Shown: positions 8,132 to 18,427, numbered from the stretch's first letter. The stretch: DNA of 21,728 bases from Chara braunii (GCA_003427395.1 BFEA01000388.1:1021804-1043531); one strand, 5' to 3'. Notes: generated from the letters alone by a model not told the origin. Translations and numbers: made by a program.

Positions 8132-11100
8132 ACGATGAGAAATCCGCAATTTTTCAAATGTGTCCTGAAAATTAAGAATAAGAGTGAAGAAAACATGAGC
8201 AATTAAAAAGAACTGGGCTTAAGTTGCATATATAATATATGTATGATGAAAATTATACGTGTTGTTAACCTTCTCTCACAACATTCACAAGTGCTGCCGT
8301 CTAATGACTTCGATTAAGTTCGTCTCAGAGTCTTTCCGCTCAATCGAAACCTTTTTTGTTTTCCCTTGTCTGCAGTTCCTCATGCTCGCCTCCTTTTACC
8401 AATTACTCTCCAATGCACCTAGATAGCCTCCTAGCCGGAGAGAAGTACTTGTGAATGTTGTAAGACCAAAATTTTGGAAAATATGGTATAGTCATTCATT
8501 AGGATTCGAGGGTCACGCTAGCTTGCTAGGTTTATGCAATCAGACGTTCTGGGCTACGTGGTCTAATACCCCCACCGACCAAAGAGTTATGAGCATGAGT
8601 TGTTAGCATTTGTCAAGAGTGAAGGAACGTACTCGGGCACAGCGGTAGTCTGCGTACTTAGTATCTTAATGAACCTCACTACTATTACTGACGCCAACAA
8701 GGACGTCAGTTGTGCCAGTATATTCATTACAAGATAACGTGGGTATCATAAGATGAGCTCAACGGGAACAAATATCTCGTATGGAGCAAGGGGGACAAAG
8801 GTTCATTTGACTCTGATTTCCGCCGCGTATACAAACAGAGAGGGAGCATATATGGTGTTGGCAATGGTCTGCACAACCGACATCTGAGCGTCCTTTGGGT
8901 GATGTTGCTATTAATGATTGTAAAGCAATTGCTGAGCATCATTGCTGCGCATGATTAGGCACATGGACCTCCACTACTGGGTTTTGTTGTTGAGCCTTTA
9001 TTATGTGTGCAGTGCCATGTTGTGCAGCACGGTGACGCTGCTAGGAATTGCACTGTGCATTGCACAATATTCTACTACTGTATTTTGTTGAGTTGGACTC
9101 GTAATCAAATGGAGCACGGGGTTGGGATCAATTCAAATGCGGCCTTCCTAGGTAGCATAATTATTGTTCTGCCATAAGTGGAAGTGCGGTGAGTTGAGAG
9201 AGTAATCAGACTGCTGCAAGGGGGCTATTGTTGTGACGTAGAGGCTCATCAGGGAGTCGATAATCGGCAATTGACTTCAGTTTGACCATTTGCTGCTCGT
9301 CCTGGCCGCCATTGTGGGACCCTCAGGCGCATGAAGATTTCAAGGCCCTCTTATGTGAGTTGAGTACGTCCCACTCTTGTATCTCGAGCGTCTGAAACCC
9401 ATCCTTCTTCCCTTCTTACTCGAAGTCTAATCTAAGGTTACGAGAGGAAGGCGGCATGCGGGATTGCAACCCGTAGGACCACAGCAAGACCTTGTGGGAG
9501 GGTCCCCCTGCAGGACCGATACGCTCGACACCGGTGCTTGGTAAAGTTCTTTCACCTTGCTTGGTGTGTGTATATATGTGATTTAGTAAGGTCAAGCGGC
9601 TATGACGTTTGAGGAGGCATGAGCACACTCGTGATCTATAGGAGTGAGTAATTGAGTTAGTGGGCCTATAAGTCGCTCGCAAACAGGATATTAACCCAAT
9701 TACTACATTCACACGCTGAGAGTGCTCCCACATCCTCCATCCCCCTTATGAAGCTCATTATTGACTTAGAGAGATCTCTACTGAATAAGACTGAAAGTGA
9801 TATTGCAAGGGCAACTAGCCACGAAAGTTACTCTTTCACCAGCCGAGTTTTACTTCTCTGAGCCCAGTTCTTGTTGGGTGGCTATGTTGGGCATTTGTGA
9901 CTTTCTCATTTATTTTCGGGGCTCAGACCATTTCCTCCGAAAGGCTTGTCGAGTCGGGTTGGACTTCTGGAACACCAATAGATTTACTTCCTGGGCTCTA
10001 GCCAATGGACCCCTGAATAAAAGGGGAAGAGGGAGACTTATGGTGAGCGGAAAGATAAACATACTTTACGAACTCGATAGGAGTAAAGAATATTGAATGA
10101 TAGGTTCATTGCTCTCTCACCTTGCGTTGTTTTGTTTGATGGGCAAGAAGAGAGTTCCTTCTTGATGGGGACTAGTTAGAGACGCAATGAAGAATAAATC
10201 CTTAAGCCTATACTTGTAAAACTGTTACTCCGCTTGGTAGATACTTAAAGTGAGATTGCGCATAGGGACTGACAGTGTTGGGGTGATAGTATCTGGTGCT
10301 CTAACTAGTCAATGATAGGCGACCGAGACTAAAGTCGCAGTTACCCTCGTGTGCATGTCATGCCCTGCCTGAGCGTGGGGGGAGGGTCAGAGTCGGACTT
10401 TGATGTCTTTCGAGTAGTGTGCAAACAAGACGGTCCTGCAATCTCAATTGAGATCATTCCTTTTATTGGTGCGAGAGGGTCCTTACACTGTTGACAGAGA
10501 AAGACCATACTAAACATCATAAGCCTGCAGAGACGGCTACAAAGGATATGGAAACTACGATGGATCGCATATCTCACCTGAGTTGAGTTTGTGTTTGATC
10601 ACGTGATACATTGAACATTGTACGCAGACAGGTCCAACCCTTGGTTGACAAAAAAAGGGGGCGAGAGTGCCCTGTAATAACATCATGCATGCTTGGGGTT
10701 ACCCTCGTCCCCACTACCACATAAGGACATGAGACAAAAGTTTTCTTTGTCGTGCTTTACGAGGTACCCCAAATAAAAAAGTCTTATTCAACTGCCATTC
10801 ACGACGACTTTGTTTGTAACTTGCATGGGACCCTTAAGAGCCTCAAGAGCCTTACTTCGAACTTGGTCTGGTCTTTCTATGAAGATAAGTTTGTCCTAAG
10901 GAGCCTCGGTTTGACAGATTCAAAAGGAGCAGCCGCATAGTTAGTCCAGCTGCCGGTGATCAGAGCCAATCATCCTCCTGCCATCTATTTTTTATTGAGC
11001 AAGACCAATAATCGGTAATTGGAGGGGAAGGTCTCTAACAACGATTTCTCATGTCCTTTTCGGACTACATCCCCATGCCGTATCGTTTTGATCAGTACCC

Positions 11101-11280
11101 TGCAAGTTGTTAACAGGCAGAATCCATGATGTGCACGCACTCGAAATAGTAGTCCTTGACAATCTGTATAGTGTTACTATGAAGTACGTGGAATCAATGA
11201 TACCTCGTACAGTACTGCAGCACTGGGTGCCCCCCCCCCCGGAGATCGTTTCAAAGTTTGTTGTAATTTGAAGCCCCTTA
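8132..11280. other. Unassigned region, no gene recognised
   Basis: About 3 kb of roughly balanced base composition. Only short open frames exist (the longest about 100 codons, 9416-9733 minus and 9797-10096 plus), and neither translation matches a family I know. No tandem repeat or long inverted repeat was seen. It may be very old transposon sequence or non-coding DNA. Confidence 0.4.
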
Positions 11281-11281
11281 G

Positions 11282-11560
11282 TTGTCTTATGTGCGACTGA
11301 TGACAATTGGCCTCACGCAATACCGTCGTGCAGTATACAGTAGGGACAGAGTACGGCGACACTTGCATGTAGTATACAACGAAGCTATGTACAATACGAC
11401 CCAGACGGGGAGCTGGCAGTGGTCAAGGTATGACAATCTACTTAGGAGTCTGGCAGCAAAAGACTCATTGGAAGCTCAAGCACTTAACGAGCACCAAGTA
11501 CCTCGGTTGAGAATTGTCTGTCGTAGTGTAGACCGGTTGACTGATGACGGGGAAAACTAA
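11282..11560 (+). CDS. Unrecognised 92-codon open frame, doubtful
   Basis: An ATG-initiated frame with mixed, protein-like composition (contains RHLHVVYNEAMYNTTQTGSW). No motif, signal peptide or family is recognised. No splice-supported neighbour can be shown. It could be an exon or transposon remnant, or chance. Confidence 0.12.
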   Translation: MSYVRLMTIGLTQYRRAVYSRDRVRRHLHVVYNEAMYNTTQTGSWQWSRYDNLLRSLAAKDSLEAQALNEHQVPRLRIVCRSVDRLTDDGEN

Positions 11561-11951
11561 GCAGTTGGTCTTGAGTGTAGCCATCATCAATACACTTTAG
11601 GCCCTGAGGAGCAAGACATGAGGAGGGACTCATTAATGAAAACAGTGACTAGTGTTAATCGTTACTCAGTCACTATGTAATCGTTATACAGATCAGCGAC
11701 GTTCGGAGAGTAATTGCATGGGATGGCAGCCAACTAACCTTTCGTCTCTGGATTCAGCACTCGAGAGTCATCTGTCAGATGAAGACACCGTGTTGGGCCT
11801 TGATCACCCTGGGGGTCCATTGAAGGTGGATATCCCTCTTCTTTCCAATGAGTTGTGCTAAGGTCTTTAATCATCTCCCTACCTTCTCTGTTCTCGGTGG
11901 ATTAGTGACCAGAAAAAAAACAAGTGAGCAATGAAATACTGAGAGGTCCTG

Positions 11952-12176
11952 GTGATGAAGTTCGGGTCTAACAGAGACAAGAAGGAAGGATGGGAAGAAG
12001 AGGTCTGTCGAGACATGGAATCACATAGGCAGGCTCAGCGAGAACAAACAGTCCGAATGATCAGGGAAGAAAAATACATAGAATATGTGTTTTACTTCTA
12101 CGCCCACGACGGTAATCTACACAACATCGACTCATTTATAAAAACATTGGAGCAGGCGACGGCAAAGCTCAAATAA
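11952..12176 (+). CDS. Unrecognised 74-codon charged open frame, doubtful
   Basis: The first 40 residues are rich in Glu, Lys and Arg (KKEGWEEEVCRDMESHRQAQ) and could form a helix, followed by a Tyr/Phe-rich middle. Family unknown. Nothing around it suggests a gene model. The A/C-rich DNA after it (12190-12480) holds small direct repeats such as AATCAACATTCAACCA at about 12338 and 12396. Confidence 0.15.
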   Translation: MMKFGSNRDKKEGWEEEVCRDMESHRQAQREQTVRMIREEKYIEYVFYFYAHDGNLHNIDSFIKTLEQATAKLK

Positions 12177-12683
12177 GTACAAGGGTGTTTGGATTCTCCT
12201 TCTAAAAATTCCACCAGCATCCCAGTTCGTAAGTGTCTCTCAATGATTTGTTGTTTTCTCAATGTTTTGATGTCATGTGATCATAACTCGGTGATTCGTT
12301 ACTCAACCAGCATCCAATCATCTCCCAATCAGCATTTAATCAACATTCAACCAGCACTCAGTTACCCGAGTTACTTGAAATTTTCGGTCATGACTAATCA
12401 ACATTCAACCATTCTTACTTACGCCAAATATCAGTATCGATTAAACAATAATCCATCGGACAATGCTTTTTTTTAAGAAACACTGGACTTGTTCCAACAT
12501 CTACCCCTGCACATGAGGGCAATTCAGTCATTCCCGATCGAAGGGTCAATCTTAACAAGATTGTCTCCAGAGATGTTTTCCGATACCAATATGTCAATGT
12601 TGTTGGGTTCAGGCAAAGGGGTCTGTCAATCTTTGTTGTCCTCACCAATTTCCCAGGCGGTGCGGTTCATGACCTAAGACTCT

Positions 12684-13043
12684 ATGTTAAGAAGGGTAAA
12701 AAAGTTCATGAGCACTTTGATTTCGACCGTCAGGTACCTTGAGGAGAGAGAAAGATATTTTGATGAGAATGAGACAAAGTTGATTCGCAACTTCGGACCC
12801 AAGCTTTACATTGACTACCTCAAGCCTCCAGTACCCTTCACTCTCACTAACAGTTCTTGCTGGGCTGACCTGGTGGATCTGGCTAAGAGGTACATCTCTC
12901 CCGCAACGATTGACTATGAGGCAGTGACTGAGCCTTCAGAGTTTCGACATCCCAGACAAGGGATTTTCTCTCAACCATATCTTCGTATTTTATGGGGGGA
13001 ATTTTATGCTATGGTCGACTTCCGTATCATGGGACTTGTATGA
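12684..13043 (+). CDS. Unrecognised 119-codon open frame, doubtful
   Basis: The longest non-repeat frame in the central region. Its composition is protein-like (YLEERERYFDENETKLIRNF near the start, SPATIDYEAVTEPSEF in the middle). I recognise no domain. It could be a fragment of a transposon or host exon. No promoter or splice pattern supports it directly. Confidence 0.18.
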   Translation: MLRRVKKFMSTLISTVRYLEERERYFDENETKLIRNFGPKLYIDYLKPPVPFTLTNSSCWADLVDLAKRYISPATIDYEAVTEPSEFRHPRQGIFSQPYLRILWGEFYAMVDFRIMGLV

Positions 13044-13533
13044 AAATGCTCAAAGCTTGTGGGTTTTAAGTGACTCTACATTAAGAGACCACAATCTCAG
13101 GGAGTATGTGGACACGTCTCAAGGCACAGGAAACGCATAACCAAGTGAGAGATTAAGTATGTGACCTAGAGGGATGAGTGAGAACTCTTGATTAGTGTTG
13201 GTCGTGTTTATTCATTTGTACTCTCTGAGATTATTATGAGTTCTCGTTTTTTTCTCATTTCATTTGTCTCCGTCTTGAGTCAATCAGCTTTGTCTTGCCT
13301 GTATTGACTCTGCTTGATGGTTGTATTTTCAGATGATCCTGTTACAATTCTCAAAATTAGTAAGTTGTCAAAATTGACGCATGTATACCACATCAGAGTC
13401 TTATAATGATTATTTACATGATCTTTGCTGTTCTGAATTAAAATAAAAGATTCCAAGGACCGAGGACATGCCAAGACCGCAATTGAAGGGTCTCGCTTGA
13501 AGCCGAACGCATACAACAAGAAGGGATTTATTG

Positions 13534-13560
13534 TATTTTATTTATTTATTTATTTATTGC
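13534..13560. repeat. (TTTA)n microsatellite
   Basis: Short run of ATTT units (about 13534-13558). Confidence 0.85.
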
Positions 13561-13645
13561 AAAAATCATTTAAACCCTGCGTGACAGCCTGTTGGCTTTC
13601 CGGTCGCTCGAGGTGGCTTGACTGAGAAAAGTGCGACAGCGCGCG

Positions 13646-13650
<5 letters not shown>

Positions 13651-13736
<86 letters not shown>

Positions 13737-13745
13737 GAGAGAGAA
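13651..13745. repeat. Compound (GT)n(GA)n microsatellite
   Basis: GT at 13651-13677 runs directly into GA to about 13745, in the same order as at 98-156. Confidence 0.95.
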
Positions 13746-13757
13746 AAAGATAGATTT

Positions 13758-13807
13758 TCATCGATAAGATTAACAAAATCGAATGAATCTTCCGCTAGAA
13801 CATGGAA
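13758..13807. repeat. Dispersed GA-associated repeat, copy 2
   Basis: TTCATCGATAAGATTAACAA, then AATCGAATGAATCTTCC and an (A/T)AGAACA(T)GGAAA-like end. It matches 4127-4176 and also lies directly 3' of a GA tract. Confidence 0.6.
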
Positions 13808-13844
13808 AGCACCTTGATGCAACAGGAAGCAGGTTCTGAAAGAC

Positions 13845-14075
13845 CAATCATTGTTTCTATGACTAATGGTTTAGTTGCCTTGTTTATTTTGACTTGTTTT
13901 CTTCACAACCAGACATTGTTTCTAAGATGAGTGGTTTGGTTGTTGTTTCTTTGGGGTTTTGACTGCTTTAACTTTTAGGGTCAAACATCGTTTATAAGAT
14001 GAATGGTTTGAACACTGTTTATTTTTTGGTGTTTTATTAACAGACTTTGGGTATCGTTTTCAATATGAATAACCC
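13845..14075. repeat. Degenerate ~67-70-bp tandem repeat (about 4 copies)
   Basis: A CAT(T/C)GTTT.TA(A/T)GA(T/C)..ATGGTTT motif recurs with anchor positions 13851, 13918, 13988 and 14054 (spacings 67, 70, 66). It is T-rich and non-coding. Confidence 0.6.
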
Positions 14076-14099
14076 ATAGTATTATGATTTCTTTAATAC

Positions 14100-14640
14100 T
14101 AAAAAAAATGGTTGAGCATGTGTCGCAAATGGTTTTATCTTCCTATACCCGTCCAAATGACTCTCGATATGAATCTCCTCGGACTTTCTTCGTCTAAGTT
14201 ACCTTGAACTTATGAGAAATGAGAGTAGTTGAAACCTGCTCGTGGTGAACATATTCTCTGTCTAGGAAACATTTGGGGCGAGAGTTCATTGCCGACCCTT
14301 GTTTTGTTTAACTCATGCGTGACGTGGCCGGAGGACTCTTGCCTTTCGCAAGAAAAACGAAAGTCGATGTGCTTGACACCGGCCATTGCATGCCTTCTGT
14401 TAGGCATATTGCTATCTTTCCATTGCATGCCTTATAAGACCATCCCACTCTTAGTGGTTCAACGACACGACATTATCTTGTGACAAACATATTGCTATCT
14501 TTCGATTCAGTACTGAGACAATTGCCTCTAGGACTTTAGAATTGTACCATGCTACATTTGATTTTCTGTTGTTAGTTCAGATATGTATATTGGACATTTA
14601 CTTTTGCCTTAACATTATGTAGCTTAGGCTGCATCGGATG
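14100..14640. other. Unassigned region
   Basis: No gene recognised. It contains small internal repeats such as CATTGCATGCCTT (about 14385 and 14421) and CATATTGCTATCTTTC (about 14404 and 14488). Confidence 0.4.
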
Positions 14641-14681
14641 GACTCCGCATGGAAGCTTGCTCTGCATCCTCGATTTCCCAG

Positions 14682-14870
14682 CTTCATTGTTGCAGAGTTT
14701 CGCTGTTTTTGCGGAAGCGTGTTTATGGCTCTCGCGATCCACTATAGGTTTGAGGATCGTGCAACGTGCCTCTAACTTCATTGTTGCAGAATTCCGCTGC
14801 TTTTGGGGAAGCGTGCTTATGACTCTCGTGATCCACTACAGGTTTGAGGATCGTGCAGCGTGCCTCTAGC
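14682..14870. repeat. 94-bp tandem dimer
   Basis: Two adjacent copies start with CTTCATTGTTGCAGA at 14682 and 14776 and end with GTGC(A)(A/G)CGTGCCTCTA. They differ by scattered, mostly transition changes. The open frame across them changes with the copy, so they are not coding. Confidence 0.9.
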
Positions 14871-15109
14871 TGCCCTGACTTAGAGAGATGGTTATTTGGT
14901 TATTTTACTTGTTTGGCCTGCGTGACCAGGCCGTGGCCTGACCCCACAGGTCGTTTGCTCATTCAGTCCAATCCAGTCATGCCTGGTACCATTGTCGGTA
15001 CCAGTCCAGTCCAGTTAGTCCGTTGGGGATATACCCCAACTGCAGTCTGTTTCAACCTCATTCTTCACCTTCACGGTTTGAAGTACGTGCGTGTTGAGTC
15101 TGCGGAGCT

Positions 15110-15645
15110 ACGCAGTCGCTTCCGACTCCATCTCCATCTCCCCCATCCTCATCCCTTGATGTTGATATGACGGACCGCCATCCCGACGGGCCTGTCACAC
15201 ATGCCGAACTGTTGTTACTCTAAGAAGCAACTGGTCACACACCAACAGATTATCAAGGTGTCGTTTGGTAACTCATTGCTTGTTATGATACAAGTGAGAA
15301 AACCAGGTGTATCCCGGGTCTTCTAGGTTCAGTAGTCGGAAAGGATCCGTGAGAGACAAGGCCCACGTTTTTTTTTCCCGCGGCTTCTGAGTCTGGGCGA
15401 AAAGCGTCATCCAAGGACCTGTTCCAATCCCCAACTCTCATGACGTTTTCCACCTTAGGAATGTTGGATATGAGATTTCTGAAGAAGGCCTCCCCTGCCT
15501 TCAAATCAGTTGGTGCATAGACTGTCATTAAGAGTCATTTGTCCAACCCCACCTCTATCCGCATCCACGCCCAGCGCCCCCAAATGTTTGTCTCCTCGTC
15601 GATTATCTATATTTGAAGATCCCTATGCGGCAGGATGCAGACCCG
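15110..15645 (-). pseudogene. LINE endonuclease-domain remnant, downstream part
   Basis: Minus-strand reading starts near 15645 with CILPHRDLQI, then IIDEETNIWGRWAWMRIEVG, then (after a stop) LLMTVYAPTDLKAGEAFF and VENVMRVGDWN. Further down, after a frame change, comes PGYTWFSHLYH, then LDNLLVCDQLLLRVTTVRHV. These are successive blocks of the apurinic-like endonuclease of LINE ORF2: the VYAP block, the (G)GDFN block (here VGDWN) and the GYTW block. Several stops and at least one frameshift make it dead. It continues the endonuclease start at 16866-17045 after a ~1.2-kb insertion. Confidence 0.75.
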
Positions 15646-16865
15646 TAGTTTGTATATGCTTGATTGATAAAGAAGGCGTTATTGGTAAGGTTTAGAAGTA
15701 GAGTGATTATTGCATTAAAAAAAAAGGAGCATTTATGTATATGTGTCAAGATTAGCATGTGTGTTTGTGTGATACTTAGGGTGTTTGTGTTTATCACATC
15801 TGTTAGTGTTGGAATGTGTGAGATTTTGGTAATTTGTATAGTATAATGTATTAGATATTTGACATACCTGAATTCATAGTTGGTAACGAGGCAGGTGACC
15901 CTCGAATCTTGGTCCTTATGTCGTATATGTGTGTGCTTGGGTGTTTGCTGTTGTAAGTTTTTTTTTTAATTATTAAATAAAAGTTGTTTCGTCATATGTG
16001 ACTCACTCGATCAGGCGTTGAACGTGTGGGGCGTTGAATACGTCCATATTCAGACACATCTGTTTGCACTTGCAAATGCAATGCAGATATGTCGTTTCAA
16101 TCTGCGGCGAAGGCCGCGCCTTTCCGATTCAGACTTTTCCACTTTTCCACCCTGTCGCTGCTTTGCCATCGTTTCGACCAAAACCCAGTGCGCGGTCCCA
16201 TAGGCAGCTACAGGTCCCGCATTTTTCAAAGAAACTGCCACCCCCTCTCAAAGATCCACCCTGCTGCTGCTTTGCCACCGTTTCGACCAAAACCCTGCGC
16301 GCGGTCCCACGGGCAGTTACCAGTCCCGCATTTTTCAAGGAAACTGCCACCCCCCCCCAAAGTGTCGTGCCTGCACCTGCCTGCATTTTTCAAACCTTCC
16401 AACGACCAAACGAGTCTGAATCAACGACCGGTATAATGAAGGACGACGAAAATGTCTTGGGGGGAAATATCTCAGGGGAGGAAAACGCACCCCTGACGGG
16501 CTGCAAACTTTTCCAATTTTCCACCCTGCCGCTGCTTTGCCACTGTTTCGACCAAAACCCAGCACGCGGTCCGACTGGCAGCTACCGGTCCTGCATTTTT
16601 CAAAGAAACTGCCACCACCCCCCACAAAGATCCACCCTGCCACTACTTTGCCACTGTTTCGACCAAAACCCAGTGCGCGGTCCCACGGGCAGCTACCGGT
16701 CCCCCATTTTTCAAAAAAACTGCCACCACACCCAACAGTGTCGTGCCTGCACCTGCCTGCATTTTTTGAACCTTCCAACGACCAAACGAGCCCGAATCAA
16801 GGACTGGTATAAAGAAGGAAGACGAAAATGTCTTGAGGGGGGGAAATGTCTCAGTGGGGGCTGCG
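15646..16865. mobile_element. ~1.2-kb insertion splitting the LINE endonuclease
   Basis: The LINE reading stops after a GGGV block (minus strand, about 16866-16884) and resumes with CILPHRDLQI near 15645, as if the host sequence had been continuous. The inserted DNA has A/T-rich sequence with A- and T-runs (15714-15727, 15958-15969) in its left half and the two-copy 376-bp repeat in its right half. I found no terminal inverted repeat or clear target duplication. The element type is unknown and its edges are accurate to perhaps 20 bp. Confidence 0.5.
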
Positions 16866-16866
16866 A
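16147..16866. repeat. 376-bp higher-order tandem repeat (2 units, each with two ~110-bp subunits)
   Basis: Subunits start with CCACCCTG at 16147, 16256, 16521 and 16632. Each contains TTTCGACCAAAACCC, GCGGTCC, a GGCAG.TAC.GGTCC stretch, and ATTTTTCAA.GAAACTGCCAC. The second subunit of each pair is followed by GTGTCGTGCCTGCACCTGCC (16362 and 16738, exactly 376 apart) and a ~125-bp tail. Frame is not kept between copies, because spacings of 109, 111, 374 and 376 are not multiples of three. The 300-codon open frame 16034-16936 is therefore fortuitous. Confidence 0.9.
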
Positions 16867-17045
16867 ACTCCACCTCCGGTCGCCTGTGTTGGGGACCAGA
16901 TTTGAGGTCCCTCCAACCAAGGGCCCAAGTCCCTAATCTTCGTCTCTTGTAGCGTAACGCAGTTCCTATTCCAACTTCAGACCTCGTCTCTTCCACCTTC
17001 TGTTTGTCCCCCAGCCCTCTGATATTCCAAGAAATATTCAGCTTT
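16866..17045 (-). pseudogene. LINE endonuclease-domain remnant, N-terminal part
   Basis: Minus strand from about 17045: KLNISWNIRGLGDKQKVEE, the conserved start of LINE endonucleases (WN motif). After a frame change, NCVTLQETKIRDLGPW follows, carrying the catalytic Glu block QETK. Then GPQIWSPTQATGGGV follows, matching the Gly-rich block after it. The reading is then cut by the 376-bp repeat. The same LINE resumes at 15645. The upstream minus-strand sequence (17046-17183, then beyond the MITE from 17681) is probably its 5' part. Confidence 0.8.
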
Positions 17046-17183
17046 TGCTTGTTCTTGGATGCAGGTCTGTGCCTGCCATGGGAGCGAATGCTGCTGAGAT
17101 GTCCTTTCTGCCCCTGTTGCTCTAGTATCCCGAGACCCTCGTGATGTTTTGGAACTTTCACACGTGCTTCCACGAGAAGAGTT

Positions 17184-17186
17184 CTA
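17184..17186. repeat. CTA target-site duplication, left
   Basis: CTA directly outside the left terminal inverted repeat. It matches CTA at 17678-17680. Confidence 0.65.
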
Positions 17187-17677
17187 GGGCCTCGCTGCAC
17201 TACTCATGAAATGTGCTTTTTCATGAGGTGCGCATCGCTGCACTTACTTGTGAATTGGGCCATCGGAAAACGCATCAAGAGCTGTCAGACGTTGCTCTTG
17301 CAAACGTCAAGAGTTGTCGGCGCTGCACTACTCTTGCCTTGTCGCTCGTGAAATTACATTTCATGAGTTGTCAGGGCGCCGTCGGACAAAGTCATCTAGA
17401 GCACTCTTGCTCGCCCGCCTGCAACCTTGGTTTTTGCAAGGGTGGTCGGACGGTTTCTTGAAAGGGCACGGGATTTCTAGAGCAAGCCTGGGTCTGGGCG
17501 GACAAACCACGCTGCNCTGCACTCTANGACAACTGNCAGNNTCTCAAGAGTGCTTCATGAGCAGGACTACCTAGAGTAAGTGCAGCCACGGCCGAACTGT
17601 AGGCCATTTTGGGACTCTGACAACTCATGCCGCACTCTTGATTTTTTTCACGAGTCATGAGTAGTGCAGCGAGGCCC
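17187..17677. mobile_element. 491-bp MITE with perfect 23-bp TIRs, PIF/Harbinger (Tourist)-like
   Basis: Bases 17187-17209 (begins GGGCCTCGCTGCACTACTC) are the exact reverse complement of 17655-17677. A 3-bp CTA sits on both sides. A 3-bp duplication with GG(G/C)-starting TIRs is characteristic of PIF/Harbinger-derived Tourist-like MITEs. There is no coding capacity. The interior repeats ACTCTTG or its complement CAAGAG(T) at about 17276, 17309, 17329, 17403, 17545 and 17632. Five N's (17516, 17527, 17536, 17540, 17541) lie inside. It is inserted upstream of the endonuclease start of the minus-strand LINE. Confidence 0.85.
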
Positions 17678-17680
17678 CTA
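17678..17680. repeat. CTA target-site duplication, right
   Basis: CTA directly outside the right terminal inverted repeat of the MITE. Confidence 0.65.
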
Positions 17681-17805
17681 CTCGGAGAGAACCTGCCGGT
17701 CTCCCGTGAGGGCTCTGGCAAGGAAGGGGGAGCGCATGTTGGGCAAGCACACCGCCGTTCTTCTCCTTCAAAATGGAATCTTGAGATATAAGACTGGACT
17801 TGCGG

Positions 17806-17912
17806 TTCAAAAAGAAAGAAAGAAAAGAAAGAAAGAAAGAAAGAAAGGAAAGAGAATCGAACACACAGCCAACGGAAAGAAAAGAAAAGAGAGAATCAAA
17901 CACACAGCCAAC
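17806..17912. repeat. (GAAA)n tract with a ~40-bp duplication
   Basis: AAAGAAAG-type units at about 17811-17850 are followed by GAGAATCGAACACACAGCCA. The same block recurs (GAGAATCAAACACACAGCCA) near 17890 after a second AAAGAAAAG tract. Confidence 0.85.
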
Positions 17913-17959
17913 GCCGGCCTACCCAACAGGCAATACATAAGCAATCGCACCGCCGCCAG

Positions 17960-18185
17960 TTAGCGAGAGGTACTCGGGCGCGCTTAGGCGCGTTCGCGTT
18001 TTTCTTGCGGTGCAGTTTCCGCTGTACGCCCGCCCAAGTCCGGGCAAGTCCGCGCAAGTCCGCGCAAGCCGCTGTTAGCGAGAGGTACTCGTGCGCGCTT
18101 AGGCGCGTTTGCCCTCTTCTTGCGGTGCGGTTTCCGCCGTACGGCCGCCCAAGTCCGGCGGGCAAGTCCGCGCAAAGCAGCTGGC
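17960..18185. repeat. 115-bp GC-rich tandem dimer with 11-bp sub-repeats
   Basis: TTAGCGAGAGGTACTCG begins copies at 17960 and 18075. Each copy carries GCGCGCTTAGGCGCGTT, TTCTTGCGGTGC and the CGCCCAAGTCCG block. The 3' end of each copy has GCAAGTCCGC-type units of about 10-11 bp (three in copy 1). All apparent ORFs here are compositional. Confidence 0.85.
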
Positions 18186-18427
18186 GTACGTAGTGATCGT
18201 CGATCCTACGAAAAGGCGCGAGCATCTGCGCTCAAGCTGCTGCACCCGCATGCGGCGGATTGCGCGCGATTCTTCGGCTGCAAACACGAAAGACTCTACC
18301 TAGCGGCGCTACTATATCTCGGCGCAATATCTGGTAATGACAGCTACACAAGGTATCTCGGCGCACAGGAAGGCTCCGCCGTCGGCGCTCATTGCGCTGC
18401 AAAGCGAACTGACTGGCGCACAGCTGA

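Noticed and set aside
16034-16936. 300-codon plus-strand open frame
   Set aside because: It spans the 376-bp repeat, but equivalent subunits are read in different frames, so the frame is not under selection.
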